Shown here: positions 1 to 7,539 of the stretch, one piece after another
Numbering within the stretch: position 1 is the first letter of the stretch
Layout: each line of letters opens with the position of its first letter
DNA from: Nostoc parmelioides FACHB-3921
Lineage (GTDB): Bacteria > Cyanobacteriota > Cyanobacteriia > Cyanobacteriales > Nostocaceae
Length of the DNA stretch: 64,000 nt
Reading direction: 5' to 3'
Assembly: GCF_014696625.1 (NCBI RefSeq)
Contig: NZ_JACJQL010000007.1
Location: 104,545 to 168,544 of the forward strand
Notes under the pieces: generated by a model
What the model was told of the DNA's origin: nothing
The model's database searches: none
The model's input: the letters and a program-made list of their open reading frames with translations, nothing else
Made by a program: the position numbers and the translations under genes

Positions 1-23
1 AAGTTTTAAGATAACCAAAAACT

Positions 24-578
24 CTAAGTTACTAAAAGTAGTTTGAGGATATTTTGCAACACTAATTCGGGGGCTTGATCACCGTTAATTGTCAACAGGC
101 GGCGGCGACGGTCGTAATACTCTAAAATGGGAACTGTGCGATCGTAAAAAATCTCTACTCGACGCTGCACAATTTCAGGTTGGTCATCTGGTAGAGAACG
201 CCCCAAAGAACGACTCACCATTACTGCTTCTGGTACTTGTAAATAAATTGCCCAATCCAATTTCTGTCCCAACTCATCCAGCAAAAAGTCCAACTCTTCA
301 GCTTGGAAGGCGGTACGCGGATAACCTTCCAAAACCCAGCCATCACGCACATCAGGCTTTTTCAGACGTAATCGGATTAATTCAATGATCATTTCGTCAG
401 GAACTAGTTCCCCTTTCACCATGTAAGGTTGAGCATGACGACCTAACTCACTCAGGTGGGAAATGGCTTCCCGTAAAATCTCGCCCGTAGAAATCTGCGT
501 AATTTCTAAATGACTGCAAAGCCTTTGTGCTTGAGTGCTTTTTCCCGACCCTGAACCTCCCAGAATCACTAATCTCAC
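24..578 (-). CDS. Adenylate kinase-family protein (short form)
   Basis: Probable nucleoside monophosphate kinase moving phosphate between ATP and AMP or a similar nucleotide in the cytoplasm. The 184-residue protein opens with a strand and a P-loop (GGSGSGKST, residues 7-15), has the NMP-binding region (STGEILREA) and the family core GYPRT near residue 85, and ends with the Arg-rich RRVEIFYDRT stretch. The LID is the short type without zinc cysteines; 184 residues is at the short end for the family. The start is GTG, with a GAGGAG ribosome-binding site about 10 bases upstream. It is divergent from the CobO-like gene. Family membership is clear; that it is the main adenylate kinase of the cell is not shown, since cyanobacteria often have another adk in the ribosomal protein cluster. 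Confidence 0.85.
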   Translation of the reverse strand: MRLVILGGSGSGKSTQAQRLCSHLEITQISTGEILREAISHLSELGRHAQPYMVKGELVPDEMIIELIRLRLKKPDVRDGWVLEGYPRTAFQAEELDFLLDELGQKLDWAIYLQVPEAVMVSRSLGRSLPDDQPEIVQRRVEIFYDRTVPILEYYDRRRRLLTINGDQAPELVLQNILKLLLVT

Positions 579-891
579 AACTATTCACTCCTCAACCAGT
601 AATATTTAAAACATAATAAATTTGTTTTGCCCAACCCTGTCGTAAATCTAACATTTAGCCCAAGAGTATAAATTGGGGACGATGAGGGAAATACTATATT
701 ATTCGCCTATCAATCTCCACTCCCCATACTCAATTAACTCTTGACTTCAGACAAACCTAGTGTTTGACTTATAAAGCAGATTGCCAGACATATAACGCTG
801 AATCAAAATCAGATTGATTATACAGGTAGATTTTCTCCAAGAATCCCTGCAAAACCTATTTTATTGATTGTAATTTTTTGAAATTTACCCT
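579..891. other. Divergent intergenic region, no gene seen
   Basis: AT-rich spacer between two divergently transcribed genes; it must hold both promoters. No open frame, RNA gene or clear operator was recognised. Confidence 0.5.
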
Positions 892-1428
892 ATGGTTGCC
901 CAGTTAGAAACGCCCAGTGCAAATTCGCCCCTCACCTTACCCTACCCAATTAAAGGACTAGTACAAGTTTTCACTAGCTCACACCGTAACTTTTTTACCA
1001 GTGTTATGGGACAAGCCCTTAGAATTGCTGGGCAAGGTACACCAGTGTTAATTGTGCAGTTTCTCAAAGGTGGGATCAAGCAAGGACAAGAACGACCAAT
1101 TCAATTGGGTCAAAATTTGGATTGGATTCGCTGTGATTTACCACGCTGCATCGACACCCCACATTTAGATGAATCAGAGAATCAAGCTTTACAAAAGTTG
1201 TGGCTACACACACAGCAGGTCATCGATGAGGACAAGTATTCTCTGGTTGTTCTCGATGAGTTAAGTTTGGCGATTCACTTTGGACTAATTCCTGAAAGCG
1301 ATGTTTTAGCCTTTTTAGCCAAACGCCCTCCCCATGTTGATATTATTTTCACTGGTACAGAAATGCCCCAGTCTATTTTAGATGTGGCGGATCAAATTAC
1401 AGAGATTAGGCGTAGTCATTGCCCCTAA
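892..1428 (+). CDS. CobO/BtuR-like P-loop-fold protein with degenerate Walker A
   Basis: The 178-residue protein aligns by eye with corrinoid adenosyltransferases of the CobO/BtuR type: a GLVQVFT strand, the strand VLIVQFLKGG, a Walker B-like LVVLDEL, a RPPHVDIIFTG segment and a terminal ADQITEIRR. The family P-loop (usually TGxGKGKTT) reads TSSHRNFFTS here, so the Gly-Lys-Ser/Thr needed to bind ATP is missing. Known: CobO-type enzymes transfer the adenosyl group of ATP to reduced corrinoids. Inference: this paralogue has probably lost or changed ATP binding and should not be labelled a working adenosyltransferase. It starts with ATG and lies 42 bases upstream of dcd on the same strand, possibly co-transcribed. 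Confidence 0.7.
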   Translation: MVAQLETPSANSPLTLPYPIKGLVQVFTSSHRNFFTSVMGQALRIAGQGTPVLIVQFLKGGIKQGQERPIQLGQNLDWIRCDLPRCIDTPHLDESENQALQKLWLHTQQVIDEDKYSLVVLDELSLAIHFGLIPESDVLAFLAKRPPHVDIIFTGTEMPQSILDVADQITEIRRSHCP

Positions 1429-1470
1429 ACAAGATATCCTAGTAATTCGGTTGCAATTACCTGTGAACTT

Positions 1471-2070
1471 GTGATTAAGAACGACATCTGGATTACTGAA
1501 ATGGCTCAAAAAGGGATGATTGCTCCTTTTGAGCCGAGTTTAATCCGCAAAATCCCAAAAGATACCCTTGTAGCTGCTCAACCCGTCATTAGCTACGGCT
1601 TGTCTTCTTATGGCTACGATATTCGCCTCTCATCGGCTGAGTTCCGCATTTTTCGCCACATCCCTGGAACTGTAGTTGATCCCAAAAACTTTAATCCCCA
1701 AAATTTGGAACCAACACCACTGCATACAGATAACGATGGCAGTTACTTTATCTTGCCAGCTCATAGTTATGGTTTAGGGGTGGCGCTGGAAAAATTGGAG
1801 GTGCCAAATAATATTACAGTCATTTGCATAGGTAAATCAACTTATGCTCGTTGTGGTATAATAGCAAACCTAACACCTGCGGAAGCTGCTTGGCGGGGTC
1901 ATTTAACGCTGGAGTTTTCTAATTCTTCTAGTGCTGACTGTCGTATCTACGCGAATGAAGGCGTTGTACAACTACTATTTTTGGAGGGTGAACCTTGTGC
2001 TATTAGTTACGAAGCGCGTCAGGGTAAATATCAGGATCAGTTAGAAAAAGTGACTTTGGCTAAAGTTTAG
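1471..2070 (+). CDS. dcd: dCTP deaminase
   Basis: Deaminates dCTP to dUTP, feeding dUMP and thymidylate synthesis. The 199-residue protein shows the Dcd/dUTPase-fold signatures: SYGLSSYGYDIRLS near residue 45, the phosphate-binding GKSTYARCGI, the catalytic-region segment LTPAEAAWRGHLTLEFSN with its Glu, and the closing SYEARQGKYQDQ typical of trimeric Dcd. The start used is GTG; an in-frame ATG lies at 1501, but the longer N-terminus (IKNDIWITEMA) matches the usual start of the family. It follows the CobO-like gene closely. A hairpin with a HIP1 site lies downstream. Confidence 0.95.
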   Translation: MIKNDIWITEMAQKGMIAPFEPSLIRKIPKDTLVAAQPVISYGLSSYGYDIRLSSAEFRIFRHIPGTVVDPKNFNPQNLEPTPLHTDNDGSYFILPAHSYGLGVALEKLEVPNNITVICIGKSTYARCGIIANLTPAEAAWRGHLTLEFSNSSSADCRIYANEGVVQLLFLEGEPCAISYEARQGKYQDQLEKVTLAKV

Positions 2071-2096
2071 TTTTTGATCCTGGGAATATTTTTTGA

Positions 2097-2145
2097 CGAT
2101 CGCTCTTCATCCCATCCCAATATTATAGAGATGATAGAGCGATCG
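2097..2145 (+). terminator. Hairpin with HIP1 arms downstream of dcd
   Basis: CGATCGCTCT (2097-2106) pairs with AGAGCGATCG (2136-2145), with additional inner pairing TCATC/GATGA. No T-run follows, so this may be just paired HIP1 sites rather than a true terminator. Confidence 0.35.
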
Positions 2146-2230
2146 CTTCCTACAATTCATTCTGAGTGAATCAAGTGGGATTCCAGTAATATAGATAGAA
2201 CAATAATTAATCAGTTTTTATTAAAAGCTT

Positions 2231-2581
2231 ATGTCTTCTACTCCTCTCGTGCTGAACCTAGTTGAAGGTTCAGTGTCTTTCAGCTTTTCCCCCCAAGCGG
2301 CGCGGGAACTAAAAGCAGCGATTAATCAATTAATGGAGAGTCTAAAGGCTGTTAGCACCAAACCAGCCTCAGGTGGTAAGGTCAATCCCCAGCCGCCATT
2401 AGAATATCGTTACACTGGCGATGTGTTTTTAGAAATTTTCTGTAATCCCAATATCTGGCCTACCCCCTTTGCCGCAAAAGTACTACTTACAATCCGTGAT
2501 GTTAGCATTCGCTTGACTACAGAAGCTGAACTGACAAGAGTAATTGAAGATATTAATCAGTATTTAGAGCAAGTAGGGTAG
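2231..2581 (+). CDS. Conserved hypothetical protein, cyanobacterial type
   Basis: A 116-residue soluble protein of unknown function. It begins with a short beta-rich segment (LVLNLVEGSVSFSFS), then a helix (QAARELKAAINQLMESL), a low-complexity linker with Pro/Gly/Lys and a C-terminal alpha/beta part ending in a helix (ELTRVIEDINQYLEQV). No membrane segment, signal peptide or catalytic motif is visible. It has ATG, ordinary codon use and a hairpin after it, so it looks like a real gene. I do not recognise the family and assign no function. Confidence 0.65.
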   Translation: MSSTPLVLNLVEGSVSFSFSPQAARELKAAINQLMESLKAVSTKPASGGKVNPQPPLEYRYTGDVFLEIFCNPNIWPTPFAAKVLLTIRDVSIRLTTEAELTRVIEDINQYLEQVG

Positions 2582-2686
2582 TTTTTCTCAATTGGAAATC
2601 ATGAAGTTTTTCTCAACAAGCTTGAACTTGTGAGTCAGCAATACTTAACTTTTGATTTTTTCCTATGGAATATTCCCTGAAAAATT

Positions 2687-2720
2687 ACCGGAGCAGCTTA
2701 ACACAGCAAACTGCTCCGGT
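2687..2720 (-). terminator. Rho-independent terminator between convergent genes
   Basis: A perfect 10-bp stem ACCGGAGCAG / CTGCTCCGGT (2687-2696 with 2711-2720). Read on the minus strand it is followed by AATTTTT, so it best serves the DUF4327 gene; it could also stop readthrough from the plus-strand gene. Confidence 0.65.
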
Positions 2721-2957
2721 TAAAGATTTTACATAATTTAATCAAGTTATTACACAGGATCTACACAAAAGTTTGTTTTTAGGCGTTCTTTAATTGGAAA
2801 AGTTGTAAAAAACGAAAAATAGAGGATTCTGGATCGGGACGGAGTTATTAAAACCAGAGATTCTCCCTCAGCTTGGGAAATGAATCCTTTATTGTCAAAT
2901 CCAGTCATCCAAAAATAAACTCCCAATCCAAAATCACGAGTATTTATGGATCTTGGA

Positions 2958-3194
2958 TTAGTCGTTGTCCCATTGTTCACGACCAATGAGGTCGCCAATG
3001 CGATCGCGTAACAGAAAGTCACATTTCTCTAACTCACACTCTACACAAACCCACTCTCTAGCAGGAATATATTGGCAAAGAGTATAGATAGGCTGTTGCC
3101 TGCTAATCATTCCTTTTTCTACTAGTCGGCGTGCTTCGTCCTGAATTACGTCTAGGGAGTAGTAATTGATAGAGGGCACCGTATTCACACTCAT
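2958..3194 (-). CDS. DUF4327 family protein
   Basis: A 78-residue small soluble protein that I recognise as the cyanobacterial DUF4327 family from its pattern YSLDVIQDEARRLVEKG, then QPIYTLCQYIPAREW, CVECELEKCDFLLRD and RIGDLIG. Function is unknown. Three cysteines (the pair in VCVECELE and the one in EKCDFL) could be redox- or metal-related, but that is only a possibility. It starts with ATG; an overlapping minus-strand frame running down to 2750 is a shadow and is not supported. A terminator lies about 240 bases downstream. Confidence 0.8.
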   Translation of the reverse strand: MSVNTVPSINYYSLDVIQDEARRLVEKGMISRQQPIYTLCQYIPAREWVCVECELEKCDFLLRDRIGDLIGREQWDND

Positions 3195-4242
3195 GGTTTT
3201 TACTCACAAATTTACACTTAAGATAGTGTTCCCACCAGATTGAAGGGAACAAACATGACAGGAATTGGACTCGCGCTTAGGGTTTTGTATTTTGCTATAC
3301 GGAACTAATTTCATTTTGACGCTAGACACCCTCAAATAATTTAAAGAAATGTTAAGTTTGTCAAAATTTCCTGACATTAGTGCCACAAGCATCACACAAT
3401 AAGATATTTCGTCTGCTAACTTAATTCGTGAAAGAATTCATAGTTAATGTATATCAACAAGGTATGAAACTCCTGCTGTTTATGGCTTGATGTATTTATG
3501 GGTAGATGACAATTATTCATAAAGACAGATGGCTGAGGTCAAAAATCATCAAAGTGAAAGCATTTATTACCACATGAAATTCAGCAAACTCAACAGTTAT
3601 GGGAAAATAAATGTATAAACTGTTGCGTAGCCAAGGTTACCCTACACTAGGAAGACTTGCAAAGTGCCATAAGTTAATAATTTCTTAAAGCAGCTCGTAA
3701 TGTATGAAGTTGATGAATTTCATTTGAACTAATTGACCCCTTGAAATCAACACCTGTCGTCCCTTGAGATGACATCCCTCTAGAGTAGCAGTGGTCATAT
3801 AAAGACATATCCTGCTTGAGATGTAGCTAGAAAGGATTGATTGTTACAACTATTACTTGAGTCATAATTTCATGACATATATTTACGTAAGTAAATTTTA
3901 TGAGAATTATGAATTTTTGTTAAAGATGAGGATTTTCCTGTCAGCGAAATTATCAAGGCTGGAAACAATAAGTTTGGCGTTCAAATCCTAACATTGCCGA
4001 TCAGTAAAGTCTTAAGGGTTCTCACCCCTGATAATGGGTAATGGGCTAAGGAATTAGATATGAATAAATTTAAACAGACGCGATTGAGTCACGTCTGTCA
4101 AATGTTGGTGGGTTATGCGGAGGTTGATTGTTCTCTAGTCACATTGTGATTGAGGCTACAGGGAAGTGATGAACGCTGAGAGTGATTGCTAGTGGCTTGT
4201 TGTCTCCTGATTCCTCTCAATCCTTAATTCCCCAAAATATGC
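3195..4242. other. Long intergenic region without recognised genes
   Basis: About 1 kb of AT-rich DNA. A 63-codon minus-strand frame at 3204-3395 lacks protein-like composition and is not called. An imperfect hairpin of the AGACGCGA type lies around 4076-4097. No tRNA, known small RNA or transposon end was recognised. Confidence 0.4.
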
Positions 4243-4644
4243 CTAATCTTCGTCTAAAGAGTCATCTGCTGATGGTATATCATCAAGCGATCGCGCATTC
4301 TCAAGTTTGTTCAACAACGTTAGTACTTTCGTTCCTCGTTCTATTGAACGATCTTCGATGAAAGTCACTTCGGGGGTACGACGTAACCTTACCCTTGCCC
4401 CTAGTTCACTACGGACAAAACCTGTAGCTGACTTCAACCCCGCCATCGTTTCTGCCTTAGCTTCTTCTGTGCCATATATACTGACGTAGATTTTGGCGTG
4501 TTGCAGATCCCCAGAAACATCTACATCTGTGACACTGACCATGCCTGTACCCACACGATCATCTTTAATACCGTTAATTAGCATTTGGCTAACTTCCCGT
4601 TTGATCAATTCAGCAACACGGGAGACGCGGCGATTTGTAGCCAT
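4243..4644 (-). CDS. rbfA: Ribosome-binding factor A
   Basis: Needed for late maturation of the 30S subunit (16S rRNA 5' end) and for growth in the cold; binds free 30S subunits. The 133-residue protein shows the KH-like RbfA core: [19 protein letters not shown] at the N-terminus, the strand [12 protein letters not shown], the helix with [20 protein letters not shown], then [17 protein letters not shown]. The acidic Ser/Asp C-terminal tail is common in the family. Start ATG with a strong GAGGAGG site. The gene lies downstream of a DUF751 gene on the same strand with a gap of about 180 bases, a pairing often seen in cyanobacteria. Confidence 0.95.
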   Translation of the reverse strand: MATNRRVSRVAELIKREVSQMLINGIKDDRVGTGMVSVTDVDVSGDLQHAKIYVSIYGTEEAKAETMAGLKSATGFVRSELGARVRLRRTPEVTFIEDRSIERGTKVLTLLNKLENARSLDDIPSADDSLDED

Positions 4645-4823
4645 AAAAACTTTCCCTCCTCACAGAGGTTGGACAACAACATAAATTTCAGTCGGATAGG
4701 ACAGCAAAACTATGGGGAACACCCTCAAAAAAAATCCGCCTACAAAATCTACAAACCTTATTTATTAAGCATTTCCTTGATTTTGTGGTCTGAATCTCTC
4801 TTTTCGGTTTGGTCTGACCTAAT

Positions 4824-5030
4824 CTAGATTGTACCTAAGCCAAGCATGGCTCTTAATGTAAAAGTCATGAACGCTAGCCCGCCTACCAACAAACCCACAA
4901 TGGCAATTAAAGTAACGGGGCGTTTTAACAGAGGGAATAATGGCTCAAAGGTGTTTAGGAAAATACCTAATACAATAGTGATCAAGTAACGGGGGTAGCG
5001 AAAAACGTTATCCCAAAATCCATCAAACAT
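4824..5030 (-). CDS. DUF751 (Ycf33-like) small membrane protein
   Basis: A 68-residue protein with two predicted membrane helices (about residues 13-30 and 38-60: YLITIVLGIFLNTFEPLF and VTLIAIVGLLVGGLAFMTF) and the typical N-terminus MFDGFWDNVFRYPRY. This matches the DUF751 family of cyanobacteria and plastids. Function is unknown. It lies upstream of rbfA on the same strand and is probably transcribed with it. Confidence 0.8.
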   Translation of the reverse strand: MFDGFWDNVFRYPRYLITIVLGIFLNTFEPLFPLLKRPVTLIAIVGLLVGGLAFMTFTLRAMLGLGTI

Positions 5031-5190
5031 TTTAATTGAAACTGCCTTCTTATCTACTTAACGTTCATTTTGATTTACTTTATCAACACAATTGTAATAT
5101 ATGACGCTAGAAAAATACTCGATCAATATAAAATATGGTTCGTTGGTTATATTTGCTATATTTGATAGCCTATAGCGTAGTTCCAGTCCT

Positions 5191-6024
5191 ATGGTAAGCC
5201 AAATCCCTAAAGAAACTTGCCCACGTCCATTTTTAAAGTGGGCTGGGGGTAAAAGTAGGTTAATTCCGCAATATCTGTCACATTTACCCAAGAATTATCA
5301 GACTTACCATGAGCCATTTTTGGGAGGTGGTGCTTTATTTTTCTATCTCCAACCGAGCAAATCTATTTTAACTGATATTAATTCTGAGCTAATTACTACT
5401 TATCGTTGTGTCCGCGATCGCATCGAGGAATTAATTAGTCTTTTAAAAGAGCATAAAAGCCAACATAATAGAGATTATTATTATAGTGTCCGAGGAAAAA
5501 CTGTTGATAACGATTTAGAAAAAGCCGCACGATTTATTTATCTCAATAAAACTTGTTATAACGGACTTTATCGGGTCAATTCTCAAGGTCGATTTAACGT
5601 TCCTTTAGGGAAATATCATAATCCTAATATTTGTCAAGAAGATTTACTCAGAGCCGCTTCCAATGTGCTTGCTACCTCAGAAATTAAACAAGCAGATTTT
5701 ACTGAGGTGCTGAATTACGCTACTGGTAGTGAGGATTTCGTATTTTTTGACCCGCCATATTATCCTATTAGTAGTACTAGCTATTTTACAGGTTATAGTA
5801 AAGATTCTTTTGGAGAAAAAGACCAATTAATTTTAAGAAATACTTGTGTAGAACTGGCTAATCGCGGTGTTAAAGTAGCTGTATGTAATTCTGATTGTGA
5901 ATTTATTAAAAATATATATCAAAAAATAGGATTTAATATTTATTTTATCGAAGCAAAAAGGTCAATAAATTCTAACATAAAAAAACGAGGTTTAGTTAAA
6001 GAATTGCTCATTACATCATATTAA
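5191..6024 (+). CDS. DNA adenine methylase, Dam type (probably GATC)
   Basis: Transfers a methyl group from S-adenosylmethionine to N6 of adenine. The 277-residue protein has the D12/Dam-class order: the AdoMet motif FLKWAGGKSRLIPQY (residues 14-28), YHEPFLGGGALFF, the target-recognition middle part, the catalytic FFDPPYYP near residue 187, and C-terminal KRGLVKELLITSY. Length and motif order match E. coli Dam. It resembles the orphan GATC methylases of Anabaena (DmtA type), but specificity cannot be read from the sequence with certainty. No restriction endonuclease is adjacent. The gene is more AT-rich than neighbouring housekeeping genes and has several flanking AT-rich spacers, which may mean transfer. 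Confidence 0.85.
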   Translation: MVSQIPKETCPRPFLKWAGGKSRLIPQYLSHLPKNYQTYHEPFLGGGALFFYLQPSKSILTDINSELITTYRCVRDRIEELISLLKEHKSQHNRDYYYSVRGKTVDNDLEKAARFIYLNKTCYNGLYRVNSQGRFNVPLGKYHNPNICQEDLLRAASNVLATSEIKQADFTEVLNYATGSEDFVFFDPPYYPISSTSYFTGYSKDSFGEKDQLILRNTCVELANRGVKVAVCNSDCEFIKNIYQKIGFNIYFIEAKRSINSNIKKRGLVKELLITSY

Positions 6025-6334
6025 AATATCGGCGTTAATGAATCAATTAATAAGTTGATTTATAGAGCAAAAACTTGATATTTTCTATAATTAAGTAATC
6101 AATTGATAGAGTATTTTAGCATTTCCCCTGAGTGGTTAGTGATAGTCATATCCTCGAATTTTTGCCTGTAAAATTAATGCGATAGACCACTGGCGAGTGT
6201 TATAGTCACCATACATCCAGTGTAAAGCTCAGTATATTGGGAAAATTACCCGATTTTTACACATACTTTTCCTAAACTACTTGAAGCATAAAATGTCAGA
6301 ATGTTAAATGTAAACTTTCATCACAAAAATACTT
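6025..6334. other. AT-rich spacer, nothing recognised
   Basis: About 310 bases between the methylase and the DUF427 gene. No open frame or hairpin with a T-run was found. Confidence 0.4.
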
Positions 6335-6622
6335 ATGCCAAGAGCCATCTGGAATGGAGCTGTGTTAGCCGAGAGCGATAACACCGTAGTCGTGGAAGGT
6401 AACCATTATTTTCCGGCTGATGCAATTAACAAGCAATATTTTCAAGCAAGTGAAACTCACACCACTTGTCCGTGGAAAGGTGTCGCCAGTTACTACAGCA
6501 TCGAAGTTGATGGACAAGTTAACAAAGATGCTGCTTGGTACTATCCCAGCACCAAAGAAAAAGCAAAGAATATTGAAGGTTACGTAGCTTTTTGGAAAGG
6601 TGTAAAGGTTGAGACTAAATAA
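6335..6622 (+). CDS. DUF427 domain protein
   Basis: A 95-residue single-domain protein of the DUF427 family, recognised from RAIWNGAVLAES, VEGNHYFP, the invariant-looking THTTCPWKGVASYYS and AAWYYPSTKEKAKNIEGYVAFW. The function of the family is unknown; the domain is a small beta-rich fold with conserved Trp/Cys/His positions. It has a single complete domain and the expected length. A strong terminator follows directly. Confidence 0.85.
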   Translation: MPRAIWNGAVLAESDNTVVVEGNHYFPADAINKQYFQASETHTTCPWKGVASYYSIEVDGQVNKDAAWYYPSTKEKAKNIEGYVAFWKGVKVETK

Positions 6623-6653
6623 GCATAATTAGCCCAACAACTAAACCTTGTGG

Positions 6654-6679
6654 AGACGCGATTGCTCGCGTCTTTTTTT
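6654..6679 (+). terminator. Rho-independent terminator of the DUF427 gene
   Basis: AGACGCGA (6654-6661), loop TTGC, TCGCGTCT (6666-6673), followed by TTTTTT. The same stem occurs at 34071-34090 and 56383-56402, so it belongs to a repeated hairpin family here used as a terminator. Confidence 0.8.
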
Positions 6680-7539
6680 GTATCATAATAAAATTTTTTC
6701 ATCTATAGCCATAGCCAGGTAGATTAGGACATCAAACTAACATAAAACCCTGACAATACAGAGCTTTCAAGTCTGTCAACTGTCAACTATCAACCGCTAT
6801 ACCATCAGTTTCTCTTGTCACCAGGAAATAATCAGGAAATTTCAAGTAAGCTTTAAATTTTATATTGTAAATTTAGTTGTAAATCAGATAATATTGATAA
6901 TTTTTATCCAAGAAATTACTGTTGTTAGTGAACCAACCTATACCTTGGAATAAATTTAATTATTTGTTGATGTATATTTGTTTTCCATAACATCAGAATT
7001 ACTATGATGTTTAGTTCAATAAATAATAAAATATTTAATTGTAATTATTTTAGCGATCGCCTACACCTACACTATCTCTAAGAAGCATACAAATATTAGA
7101 GATATTGCCTTATATACTAATAAGTACAGGTAATACAAATCACTTAATCATCATCAAGTAAGTTAAATATTTTTGTATTTAAAATATCCGGAAATATAAA
7201 AATTCAATTGACCACTTATTAACAAGTGGCTTTATTTGTGACAACCTCTTTATTTATAAAATCATCTGACTATTACTTCTAAGATATCAATAAGGATATC
7301 ATGAAAAATTATTAGATAAGTTGACACTACAAATACTCTTGTTTTAAGCTCAATATGCTTGTCACCCATAAACTATTTAATCAATAATTTTAGTTTTTAC
7401 ACAAGTTATATTTGTACTTAAAATTAAGTATATATATGTCCTTAATATAACTTTTAATAGAAATATTGTGTTTAAAAAAACATTCAAGTAAAAATATTCG
7501 TTTCTTCTAGAAACTGACCGATATTAGAGGGATTACATA
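6680..7539. other. Long AT-rich upstream region of the polysaccharide gene
   Basis: About 860 bases without a plausible gene. The first part (about 6713-6810) is a copy of a dispersed repeat whose inverted counterpart lies at about 24193-24276. The rest is very AT-rich and probably contains the promoter of the Wzc-like gene. Confidence 0.45.

Noticed and set aside
2750..3022. 90-codon minus-strand frame overlapping the DUF4327 gene
   Set aside because: It overlaps a recognised gene in another frame, has a composition unlike protein and runs through the terminator side; a shadow frame.
5058..5291. 77-codon minus-strand frame before the methylase
   Set aside because: It overlaps the start of the methylase gene and is low in protein-like character; shadow frame.
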